Shown in pieces: positions 40,947 to 48,082 of a stretch of DNA of 64,000 nucleotides. Every line of letters begins with the position of its first letter. Position 1 is the first letter of the stretch. The translations under genes were made by a program, and so were the position numbers. Below the pieces are notes generated by a model that was given only the letters and a program-made list of their open reading frames with translations, searched no databases and was not told the DNA's origin. Source of the DNA: Variovorax sp. V213 (lineage in GTDB: Bacteria > Pseudomonadota > Gammaproteobacteria > Burkholderiales > Burkholderiaceae_C); contig NZ_AP028664.1 in NCBI RefSeq assembly GCF_041154455.1, forward strand, positions 4,713,001 to 4,777,000, given 5' to 3'.

Positions 40947-41390
40947 TCAGCCGATGCGCAAGGGCGGAGCCCGCCGCCGTATCGGCTGCGTCTTGACGAT
41001 GGCCGTGTGCGTCTCGGCCTTGTCGACGATGCGGTCCAGCACCTGGTCGAGCTGCTCGATGGAGCGCACGAACAGACGCGCGATGTAGCAGTCTTCGCCC
41101 GTCACCTTGTCGCACTCGCTGAATTCAGGCGTGCTTTCGATCAATGCCTGAACGGCATGCAGGTGGCCGGGCAAGGGCCGGATTCGAACGATGGCCTGCA
41201 GTTGGTAGCCCAGCGCCTTGGGATCGATCTCGACCGTGTAGCCGCGGATGACCCGGCGCTCTTCGAGCCGGCGCAGCCGCTCCGAGACGCTGGGCGAAGA
41301 CATGCCGACACGGGCCGCCAGGTCTTTCAGCGAGATGCGCGCATCCTGCTGCATGACCTCGAGAATCTTTTGTTCGACTTCGTCCAGCAT
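40947..41390 (-). CDS. Lrp/AsnC-family transcriptional regulator
   Basis: A 147-residue protein with an N-terminal AsnC-type helix-turn-helix (QQDARISLKDLAARVGMSSPSVSERLRRLE) and a C-terminal RAM ligand-binding domain (IVRIRPLPGHLHAV, GEDCYIARLFV). The ATG at 41390 gives the usual family length; the longer open frame above it is rejected. It is transcribed away from an EamA-type transporter gene, which it probably regulates in response to an amino acid, the common arrangement. A 16-bp AT-rich palindrome lies between them. Confidence 0.93.
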   Translation of the reverse strand: MLDEVEQKILEVMQQDARISLKDLAARVGMSSPSVSERLRRLEERRVIRGYTVEIDPKALGYQLQAIVRIRPLPGHLHAVQALIESTPEFSECDKVTGEDCYIARLFVRSIEQLDQVLDRIVDKAETHTAIVKTQPIRRRAPPLRIG

Positions 41391-41447
41391 TTCAGATCCT
41401 TTGGAGACAGCGGGGGCTTTGCCTTTTTTTCTTAGCCTCGAATGAAT

Positions 41448-41463
41448 TTTTCCCTTTGGAAAA
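41448..41463. promoter_or_regulatory. AT-rich palindrome between the Lrp-type and EamA genes
   Basis: TTTTCC-CTTT-GGAAAA is a perfect 6-4-6 inverted repeat in the divergent promoter region. Lrp/AsnC proteins bind AT-rich imperfect palindromes of about 15 bases, so this is a reasonable operator candidate. Binding is inferred from position and composition. Confidence 0.4.
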
Positions 41464-41522
41464 TCATAGGCCCAGCGCCGCTTCAATGGCAACCTGAGAC
41501 CAGCTTCACAAGAATTCCGATC

Positions 41523-42425
41523 ATGCAAAGACAACTACGGGGCGCGCTCGAGATGAGTGCGGCCATGGTCATCTCCGGAACCATCGGCTGGTTCGTCATC
41601 CGCTCCGGCCAGCCGCTGGTCGACCTGCTGTTCTGGCGCTGCGCTTTCGGCGCGGCCACGCTGCTTGCGGTCTGCGCCGCGCTCGGTCTTCTTCGCCGGC
41701 GGCTGCTGACGCTTCGCGTGGTGGCGCTGTCGGCATTGGGGGGCGCCGCGCTGGTGACCAACTGGCTGCTGATCTTCGCGTCGTTCTCGCATGCGTCGAT
41801 CTCCATTGCGACGGCGGTCTACAACACCCAGCCATTCATGCTGGTGGGTCTGGGCGCGCTGTTCTTTTCGGAGCGATTGACGGCTGCCAAGCTGGCCTGG
41901 CTGGGCATCGCGTTCACCGGCGTCCTGCTGATCGCCGAGGCCAAGCCGGGTGGCGGCGCCAACGGCGCTTCGTATTTCCTGGGCATCCTGATGGCCCTGG
42001 GCGCCGCGTTTTTCTATGCCGTTGCGGCCATCGTCGCCAAGCAGCTCGACGGCACGCCACCTCACCTGATCGCGCTGGTACAGGTCTGCGTGGGCATCGT
42101 GCTGCTCGCTCCGTTCGCCAACCTGGCGGAGTTGCCCACCGATGCGGGCGTGTGGGGCACGCACCTGGCCATGGGCGTCGTCTACACCGGGCTTGTCTTC
42201 ACGCTGCTCTATGGCGCCATACAAAAGCTTCCGACGCACATGGCCGGCGCGCTGTCTTTCATCTATCCCGTGGTGGCCATCGGCGTGGACTACCTGGCGT
42301 TCGGCCAGCGGCTGCATCCCGGACAGCTTCTCGGCGCAGCCGCGATTCTTCTGGCGGCCGCGGGCATGACGCTGGGCTGGACGCTGCCGGGCCTGAAGAA
42401 GCGCGAAGCCCCGGCGCCCGATTGA
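41523..42425 (+). CDS. EamA/DMT-family transporter
   Basis: A 300-residue membrane protein with about ten hydrophobic segments in two EamA repeats, typical of drug/metabolite or amino-acid exporters. The second repeat includes FIYPVVAIGVDYLAFGQRL near residue 245. The start at 41523 (MQRQLRGALEMSAAM) is preferred to the in-frame ATG at 41442, which lies inside the likely operator region. Divergence from an Lrp-type regulator suggests amino-acid export. Confidence 0.88.
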   Translation: MQRQLRGALEMSAAMVISGTIGWFVIRSGQPLVDLLFWRCAFGAATLLAVCAALGLLRRRLLTLRVVALSALGGAALVTNWLLIFASFSHASISIATAVYNTQPFMLVGLGALFFSERLTAAKLAWLGIAFTGVLLIAEAKPGGGANGASYFLGILMALGAAFFYAVAAIVAKQLDGTPPHLIALVQVCVGIVLLAPFANLAELPTDAGVWGTHLAMGVVYTGLVFTLLYGAIQKLPTHMAGALSFIYPVVAIGVDYLAFGQRLHPGQLLGAAAILLAAAGMTLGWTLPGLKKREAPAPD

Positions 42426-42441
42426 ATCGATCGCCTTTTTT
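42413..42441 (+). terminator. Weak terminator candidate after the EamA gene
   Basis: GGCG (42413-42416) can pair with CGCC (42432-42435), with an inner GAT/ATC pairing, followed by six T residues. The stem has an internal loop, so it is weak. It lies between the convergent EamA and ExbD-type genes. Confidence 0.3.
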
Positions 42442-42447
42442 CGGACC

Positions 42448-42927
42448 TCAGCGCGGATTCGGCGCCGCCGGATTTGCGGCACCGGCATCCGTCACGAACC
42501 CGATGCGGCTCAAGCCCGCCTTGTTCGCAATGCCCATCAGCGCCACCACCTTGCCATAGGGCACGGTCTGGTCGGCGCGCAGCTGGACTTCGGTGTCCTT
42601 GCTGTCGGCCGCGGCTTTCTGCAGGCGGGCGGCCAGTTCTTCGTCGGTGACCGCCTGGTCGTTGAAGAAGATCTTGCCCGAGGCATCGACCGACACGCTC
42701 ACGAACTTGGGCGTGTCGTTGGGCTGGCCGGCGTCGGTCTGCGGCAGGTCGAGCTTGATCGAGCTGGCCATCAGCGGCGCTGTGATGATGAAGATCACCA
42801 GCAGCACCAGCATCACGTCGACCAGCGGCGTGACATTGATGTCGGACAGCGGCCGCTGTCCACCGGCTCCCGTCGCGCGCCCTCCGCCAGCGGCACTGCT
42901 GCCCAGCGAGGTGCGACCGAAGGCCAT
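42448..42927 (-). CDS. exbD: ExbD/TolR-type biopolymer transport protein
   Basis: A 159-residue protein with a short cytoplasmic N-terminus, one transmembrane helix (VTPLVDVMLVLLVIFIITAPLM, including the conserved membrane Asp) and a periplasmic domain. With the MotA/TolQ/ExbB-type protein encoded 21 bases upstream it would form a proton-driven energiser of TonB-dependent transport. No tonB is adjacent. A TolR role cannot be excluded from sequence alone. Confidence 0.9.
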   Translation of the reverse strand: MAFGRTSLGSSAAGGGRATGAGGQRPLSDINVTPLVDVMLVLLVIFIITAPLMASSIKLDLPQTDAGQPNDTPKFVSVSVDASGKIFFNDQAVTDEELAARLQKAAADSKDTEVQLRADQTVPYGKVVALMGIANKAGLSRIGFVTDAGAANPAAPNPR

Positions 42928-42948
42928 GGCTCCTGCGCTCCGCCGGGG

Positions 42949-43653
42949 CTAGGCCGAGACCGGCATGGGCCGCGCGGGCGGCGGCGCAGCGGGTGCCGGC
43001 GCGCTGCCGAAGCTGCCGAGCAGGTCGTGCGCAAAGCCCTCGAGCTCGGCTTCGATGCGGCCGATGACGCGACCGAAGACGTTGTAGGCCAGCACGGCCG
43101 GAATGGCCACCGCCAGGCCGAAAGCCGTCATCACCAGGGCCTCCCCCACGGGGCCGGCCACCTTGTCGATGGTGAAGCCGCCCGTCTGCCCGGCAATGCC
43201 CGACAGTGCGCCGTAGATGCCCCACACGGTGCCGAGCAGGCCCACGAAGGGCGCGGTGGCGCCGACGGTGGCAAGCAGGATCTGGCCGGACTGCAGGCGC
43301 CGCAGCGCGCCGTGCAGCGCGCCGCGCAGGGCCCGCGTGAGGCGCTGGTTGCGGTCGCCGGTGGTGGCACCGAGCGTTGCACCGCTTACATCTGCCGCCG
43401 CATTCTTGATGGCGCTCACGGCCGGTCCCACCAGGGTGGCGCGGTCGAACGCCCTGAGCCGCTGCTCGGCATCGGTGAGCGTGGCCGATTGCCAGAACGC
43501 GGCAATGCTGCGCAGCACGTCGCGCGTGCCGCCGCGCAGCAGCCAGGCCTTCCAGAGAATCACCACCCAGCTGGAGATCGACATGGCCAGCAAGAGCGCA
43601 GCGACCGAACGGCTGACGCCGTCGCCCTGGGTCAGCAGTTCGAGCACGCTCAT
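42949..43653 (-). CDS. exbB: MotA/TolQ/ExbB proton channel family protein
   Basis: A 234-residue inner-membrane protein with one N-terminal transmembrane helix (SVAALLLAMSISSWVVILWKAW), a cytoplasmic loop, and two C-terminal helices around LLATVGATAPFVGLLGTVWGIYGAL and GEALVMTAFGLAVAIPAVLAYN. This is the standard ExbB/TolQ pattern. It lies 7 bases downstream of dapB and 21 bases upstream of exbD. Confidence 0.9.
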   Translation of the reverse strand: MSVLELLTQGDGVSRSVAALLLAMSISSWVVILWKAWLLRGGTRDVLRSIAAFWQSATLTDAEQRLRAFDRATLVGPAVSAIKNAAADVSGATLGATTGDRNQRLTRALRGALHGALRRLQSGQILLATVGATAPFVGLLGTVWGIYGALSGIAGQTGGFTIDKVAGPVGEALVMTAFGLAVAIPAVLAYNVFGRVIGRIEAELEGFAHDLLGSFGSAPAPAAPPPARPMPVSA

Positions 43654-43660
43654 CGCTTTT

Positions 43661-44518
43661 TCAGCGCAGGCCGAGCACGTCGAACATGTCGAACAGGCCT
43701 GCCTTCTGGCCGGCCAGGAAGCGCACGGCACGCAGCGCGCCTTGGGCGTAGGTGGCGCGGCTGGCCGACTTGTGGGTGATCTCGATGCGCTCGCCGGTGC
43801 CCGCGAACAGCACGGTGTGGTCACCGACGATGTCGCCGCCGCGAATGGCGGAGAAGCCGATGGTGGAAGGGTCGCGCTCGCCGGTGATGCCTTCGCGGGC
43901 ATAGACCGCGCACTCCTTCAGGTCGCGGCCCAGCGCCTCGGCGATGACCTCGCCCATCTTGAGCGCGGTGCCCGAGGGCGCGTCGACCTTGTGGCGGTGG
44001 TGCGCCTCGATGATCTCGATGTCGTAGCCGGTCGACAGCGCCTTGGCGGCCATCTCGAGCAGCTTGAAGGTCACATTGACGCCCACGCTCATGTTGGGCG
44101 CCATCATGATCGCGATGTCCTTCGCGATTTCGGCGATCTCGGCCTTCTGCGCGTCGCTGAAGCCGGTGGTGCCGATGACCGCCTGCACGCCGAGTTCGCG
44201 GCAGATCGCGAGGTGCGCGAGCGTGCCTTCGGGGCGGGTGAAGTCGATGAGCACCTGCGCGTCCTGCAGGCCGGTGCGCAGGTCGGCCACGATGGGCACG
44301 CCGCTCGTGAAGCCGAGGAACGCGGCCGCGTCGGCGCCAATGGCGTTGCTGCCCGCCACGTCGAGCGCGCCGGCCAGGCGGCAATCGGGCGCCTCGCGCA
44401 CGGCCTCGATCAGCATGTGGCCCATGCGGCCCGACGCTCCGGCGATCGCGATGCGCCGGAGGGCAGGCGTGGAAGACTCGGAAATGGAAGAAGAGGAGGA
44501 AGAAGTGGTTTCAGTCAC
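43661..44518 (-). CDS. dapB: 4-hydroxy-tetrahydrodipicolinate reductase
   Basis: A 285-residue enzyme of the lysine/diaminopimelate pathway. The nucleotide-binding RIAIAGASGRMGHML is near residue 22, the active-site EAHHRHKVDAPSGTALKMGE near 170, and the C-terminal domain is complete. The frame requires a GTG start at 44518; it adds a Ser/Thr-rich stretch of about 17 residues before the usual N-terminus, which is unusual. It lies between bamE and the exbB-type gene on the same strand. Confidence 0.95.
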   Translation of the reverse strand: MTETTSSSSSSISESSTPALRRIAIAGASGRMGHMLIEAVREAPDCRLAGALDVAGSNAIGADAAAFLGFTSGVPIVADLRTGLQDAQVLIDFTRPEGTLAHLAICRELGVQAVIGTTGFSDAQKAEIAEIAKDIAIMMAPNMSVGVNVTFKLLEMAAKALSTGYDIEIIEAHHRHKVDAPSGTALKMGEVIAEALGRDLKECAVYAREGITGERDPSTIGFSAIRGGDIVGDHTVLFAGTGERIEITHKSASRATYAQGALRAVRFLAGQKAGLFDMFDVLGLR

Positions 44519-44615
44519 GCGGATTCAGCCTTCGAAATGGGGCATGGAGACCGGCACGCGCCCGCCCGACTCGACGGGTGAGCCCGCCCTCGCTCGTTCG
44601 CTGTCTGGCGCGTGC

Positions 44616-45176
44616 TCAGCGCGCCGCTTCGAGCGGGGGGTATGCGGCCGGCAGCGGCGGCAGGTTGGTGGCCGTCGCGGTGGCGTCGGCTTTCTTGCCG
44701 TCGTCCTTGGGCGTAAATTTCTTGAGCTCTTCTTCGGACGCCTCGAGCTGGGGAACCTTGCCGCTCTTCTTGCGGGTGTCGAGCGTAGCGACGAATTCTT
44801 CTTCGCTGGGCATCGAATCGCCTTCGTAGCGGTCGAGCAGCTCGCCCTTGAAGAAGACGGTCAGGCGACGTTCCTGCGGATCGACGCCCTGGCGCTTGAT
44901 CGTGAAGACGTAGTCCCAGCGATCCTTGTGGAAGACGTCGGTCAGCAGCGAAGTGCCGAGGATTTCACGCACCTGCTGGCGCGACATGCCAGGCTTGAGG
45001 GCCTCGACCTGTTCCTTGGACACGAAATTTCCCTGGACCACTTCGACCTTGTAAGGCGTGATGGCCGACAGCGCACCACGCGTGCGATCGCTGAAGCCGC
45101 TGCAGGCGCCGAGGCAGAACGTCGCGGCGACGGCCGCAGCCAGCAGCCAGGGACGGCGTTGGAGAATGGCAGGCAT
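44616..45176 (-). CDS. bamE: Outer membrane protein assembly factor BamE
   Basis: A 186-residue lipoprotein with a signal peptide and lipobox LGAC near residue 24. The SmpA/OmlA core is typical: VVQGNFVSKEQVEALKPGMSRQQVREILGTSLLTDVFHKDRWDYVF in successive segments. The tail beyond residue 125 is a Lys/Glu/Pro-rich extension, longer than E. coli BamE. It is divergent from fur, an arrangement conserved in beta- and gammaproteobacteria. Confidence 0.95.
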   Translation of the reverse strand: MPAILQRRPWLLAAAVAATFCLGACSGFSDRTRGALSAITPYKVEVVQGNFVSKEQVEALKPGMSRQQVREILGTSLLTDVFHKDRWDYVFTIKRQGVDPQERRLTVFFKGELLDRYEGDSMPSEEEFVATLDTRKKSGKVPQLEASEEELKKFTPKDDGKKADATATATNLPPLPAAYPPLEAAR

Positions 45177-45263
45177 GGGAGAAAAGGGGGGTAGCGATAT
45201 GATCGGCCATTGTAGCGGCTGGCCCTTTGGGGCCCACCCGCAGCCCAGGGCGCAGGAACCATC

Positions 45264-45683
45264 ATGGCCAACATCGACGAACTCAAGAATACCGGCCTCA
45301 AGGCCACATTGCCGCGCCTGAAGATCCTCGAGATCTTCCAGACCGGCAGCCAGCGCCACATGACGGCCGAAGACGTGTTTCGCGTGCTTTTGAACGAGCA
45401 CTCCGACATCGGCCTGGCCACGGTCTACCGAGTGCTGACCCAGTTCGAGCAGGCCGGCATCCTGGAGCGCAGCCATTTCGAAAGCGGCAAGGCGGTGTAC
45501 GAACTCAACGAGGGCACGCACCACGACCATCTGATCTGCACTTCGTGCGGCAAGGTCGAGGAGTTCTACGACGCCGAGATCGAACGCCGCCAGCAGATGA
45601 TTTCCAAGGACAAGGGCTGGATCCTGCAGGACCACGCGATGTCGCTGTACGGCCTGTGCGGCGACTGCGCCAGCAAGAGGTAA
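45264..45683 (+). CDS. fur: Ferric uptake regulator
   Basis: A 139-residue Fur. The winged helix covers about residues 1-85 (LKATLPRLKILEIF, GLATVYRVLTQFEQAGI). The metal/dimer domain has HHDH at 86-89, CxxC at 92-95 and a second CGDC near the C-terminus. It represses iron-uptake genes with Fe(II). It is divergent from bamE across 87 bases that must hold both promoters. Confidence 0.97.
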   Translation: MANIDELKNTGLKATLPRLKILEIFQTGSQRHMTAEDVFRVLLNEHSDIGLATVYRVLTQFEQAGILERSHFESGKAVYELNEGTHHDHLICTSCGKVEEFYDAEIERRQQMISKDKGWILQDHAMSLYGLCGDCASKR

Positions 45684-45738
45684 GGCCCGCCTTGGGCGGC
45701 GGCCCCCGGCGGCGGCCGCATGTTCCCCGCGGCGCGTG

Positions 45739-46698
45739 TCAGTCCCCGTCGCGGCCGTTTTCCATCGCCTTGTGGTGGCGCGCCACGAAGTCGGCGTACG
45801 TGTCGATGCCGCGCAGCTGCAGGATCGAATTGCGCACCGCCGCCTCCACCAGCACGGCGATGTTGCGGCCGGCCACCACCTGGATGATGACCTTGCGCAC
45901 CGGGATGCCCAGCACGTCCTGCGTGAGCGGCGCGGAGGGCATGCGCTCGTAGTCGCGCTCGAAGCTGTCGCGCCGCACCAGGTGCACGATGAGCTTGAGC
46001 CGCATCTTCCGGCGCACGGCCGTCTCGCCGAAGATGGCGCGGATGTCGAGCAGGCCGATGCCGCGCACTTCCAGCAGGTTGAGCAGGAGGTCGGGGCAGC
46101 GCCCCTCGATGGTGTTCTGGTTGATCCGGTAGAGGTCGACCGCGTCGTCGGCCACCAGCCCGTTGCCGCGCGAGATCAGCTCCAGTCCGAGTTCGCTCTT
46201 GCCGAGCCCCGATTCGCCCGTGATCATGACCCCCATGCCCAGGATGTCCATGAACACCCCGTGCATCGAGGTGCGTTCCGCGAAATGCTTGGACAGGTAG
46301 GCCCGCAGCAGGTCGATCACGAAGGCCGATGACTCGCGGGTGGCGAACAGCGGCAACTGGGCGCGCTCGCAAATCGATAGCAGCTCGTCCGGCGCCGCCT
46401 GGCCGTCGGCCAGCACCAGCATGGGCGGCTCGAGCGTGACGATGCGGGCGATGCGCCGGGCGCAGTCTTCCTGGCTGCCGCGCGTCAGGTAGGCCACCTC
46501 GCGGGAACCGAGGATCTGGACCCGATAGGGGTGGATGTAATTGAGGTAACCGACCAGATCGGCAGCCGACTGGGCACGGCTGATGACCTCGGGGTCGAAT
46601 TGGCGTTCGGAAGCACCGAGCCCGGCGAGCCATTCCCAGCGGAGCGATCCGCGGAATTCCTCGAACATGGCGTCGGCACTGATGACGGTCGGCTTCAT
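45739..46698 (-). CDS. hprK: HPr kinase/phosphorylase
   Basis: A 319-residue bifunctional kinase/phosphorylase. The N-terminal domain carries IHPYRVQILGSREV, and the catalytic P-loop GESGLGKS lies at residues 161-168, followed by LISRGNGLVADDAVDLY. It controls phosphorylation of HPr or NPr in the PTS. Together with ptsN and hpf on the same strand it forms the conserved proteobacterial nitrogen-PTS group. It converges with fur. Confidence 0.95.
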   Translation of the reverse strand: MKPTVISADAMFEEFRGSLRWEWLAGLGASERQFDPEVISRAQSAADLVGYLNYIHPYRVQILGSREVAYLTRGSQEDCARRIARIVTLEPPMLVLADGQAAPDELLSICERAQLPLFATRESSAFVIDLLRAYLSKHFAERTSMHGVFMDILGMGVMITGESGLGKSELGLELISRGNGLVADDAVDLYRINQNTIEGRCPDLLLNLLEVRGIGLLDIRAIFGETAVRRKMRLKLIVHLVRRDSFERDYERMPSAPLTQDVLGIPVRKVIIQVVAGRNIAVLVEAAVRNSILQLRGIDTYADFVARHHKAMENGRDGD

Positions 46699-46781
46699 GC
46701 GTAGGGGAGACGGCGCTCAGCGCCCGGTTTTGGAGCAGCCCAGAATACCGCGAAGCGGCTCTGCCAGGGCGACGACCACCT

Positions 46782-47249
46782 CTACGCGACCTGCGTCGAT
46801 TGCCAGTTGGCAATGAGTCCGTGCAGCGCAGCCGCATCGGTGCTCGACTTGATCTGCTCGCGCAGGCCGGCGTCGCTCAGCAATTCGGCAATTTCAGAGA
46901 GGATTTCGAGGTGTTTCTGCGTGGCCGCTTCGGGCACCAGCAGGAAGATCAGCAGTCCGACGGGCTGTTCGTCCGGCGCGTCGAACCCGATGGGGTTGGC
47001 GAGCTGGAAGACCGCGGCCATCGGCGCCTTCAGGCCCTTGATGCGGCCATGCGGAATGGCAACCCCGTGCCCGAGGCCGGTGGAGCCGAGGCGCTCGCGC
47101 GCAAACAGGCTGTCGGTGATCAGGGCGCGTCCGAGGCCATGAAGGCTTTCGAACAGCAGGCCTGCTTCTTCGAAAGCACGCTTCTTGCTGGTGGCGTCAA
47201 CGCTCACAAGCACTTGAGCGGGCGGCAGGATGGACGCGAGGCGATTCAT
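46782..47249 (-). CDS. ptsN: PTS IIA-like nitrogen regulatory protein PtsN
   Basis: A 155-residue EIIA(Ntr)/fructose-type domain. The phosphorylated His is at about residue 67 in GLGHGVAIPHGRIKG. It acts as a regulatory phosphocarrier affecting potassium, nitrogen and sigma-54 functions, not as a sugar transporter. hprK follows after 83 bases; hpf lies upstream, separated by a terminator. Confidence 0.95.
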   Translation of the reverse strand: MNRLASILPPAQVLVSVDATSKKRAFEEAGLLFESLHGLGRALITDSLFARERLGSTGLGHGVAIPHGRIKGLKAPMAAVFQLANPIGFDAPDEQPVGLLIFLLVPEAATQKHLEILSEIAELLSDAGLREQIKSSTDAAALHGLIANWQSTQVA

Positions 47250-47375
47250 GGTGGGGGAAGTCGGGGGCGATTATGCACCTGCTCGGTAAAAACCCCAATC
47301 CTGTTACTTACTTTTTGGCTACATGTTGCCCTGAGGCCTCGCGCCCCCGGGGCGGAAGATCAAAAGGCGGGCGGC

Positions 47376-47396
47376 AAAAAGCCGCCCGAAGGCGGC
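47376..47396 (-). terminator. Rho-independent terminator after hpf
   Basis: On the minus strand GCCGCC-TTC-GGGCGGC forms a GC-rich stem followed by five T residues. It lies 38 bases beyond the hpf stop and before ptsN, so ptsN-hprK may need read-through or its own promoter in the 126 bases between this terminator and ptsN. Confidence 0.65.
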
Positions 47397-47433
47397 TTGT
47401 CGAGAGGGGCCGAAGCCCTTGCCCGTTGGCTAG

Positions 47434-47763
47434 CTACATCACGCGCTTGGGTGCCGCGTGATGGTGGTCCTGCAGGCGGTCCTTGTGGCGCACCACCTGG
47501 CGGTCGAGCTTGTCGACCAGTTCATCGACCGCAGCGTAGAGATCAGCGTGGCTCGACTCCGCGAACATGTCATTGCCCTTGACGTGAATGTTGCATTCCG
47601 CCCTTTGGCGGCGTTCCTTTTCCTTCTGCTTTTCCACCGTGAGGAGCACCTTCACATCGACCACCTGGTCGAAGTGCCGTGTGATCCGATCCAGCTTGCT
47701 CGTGACGTAGGTCCGCAAAGCAGGTGTGACGTCGAGGTGATGACCGCTGATCGTCAAATTCAT
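47434..47763 (-). CDS. hpf: Ribosome hibernation promoting factor, short form
   Basis: A 109-residue S30AE-domain protein beginning MNLTISGHHLDVTPALRTYV, with VLLTVEKQKEKERRQRAECNIHVKG in the middle. It promotes 100S ribosome dimers in stationary phase. The short form lacks the C-terminal dimerisation domain. AGGAGGT sits just upstream of the ATG, a near-perfect ribosome-binding site. rpoN, which often precedes hpf, is absent here; the upstream gene is a helicase. Confidence 0.94.
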   Translation of the reverse strand: MNLTISGHHLDVTPALRTYVTSKLDRITRHFDQVVDVKVLLTVEKQKEKERRQRAECNIHVKGNDMFAESSHADLYAAVDELVDKLDRQVVRHKDRLQDHHHAAPKRVM

Positions 47764-48082
47764 GAATGACCTCCTGAGAATTGACGGTTGGGAAAATGAC
47801 CCCGCTCCGGAATGAAGCGTGGCCGGCGAAACAGGTGTGGGTTGGGGGAGAAGAGAGAAGGGAAAGAAGTGAAGAGAAGAGACGGTCGATTCACTATGCC
47901 CAAGCTGTCACGGTATTGCAATAGTCGGGTTTTCCGCTGGGGCATGCGCAAGCGGCCCTGGCGTCGCTTCGCTACAGCTTCCATAGCTGCCGGCACACGC
48001 CGGCCCGCCGCTGCGGCGCTTTGGCAGCAAGTGTTTCAGTGCGTCACCAGCGGTGACCCTGCCAGGCGAAGGGCCTGCGGTT
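47764..48082. other. 319-base intergenic region between hpf and the helicase gene
   Basis: It contains the hpf ribosome-binding site, a purine-rich plus-strand stretch (about 47840-47882) that would be a pyrimidine-rich hpf leader, a promoter candidate at 47893-47921, and a GCCGGC-type hairpin near 47992-48007 that may follow the helicase gene. I see no credible coding sequence. Confidence 0.6.
47893..47921 (-). promoter_or_regulatory. Candidate sigma-70 promoter for hpf
   Basis: On the minus strand TTGCAA (47916-47921) and CATAGT (47893-47898) are separated by exactly 17 bases, giving a leader of about 120 bases before hpf. It matches the -35 and -10 consensus at four of six positions each. 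Confidence 0.45.

Noticed and set aside
45684..45738. GC-rich stem between fur and hprK as a terminator
   Set aside because: A five-base CCGCC/GGCGG stem is possible, but there is no T-tract and such stems are common by chance at this GC content.
47760..47996. 78-codon minus-strand frame upstream of hpf
   Set aside because: It overlaps the proposed hpf promoter and leader, has no family resemblance and ends at the hpf ribosome-binding site.
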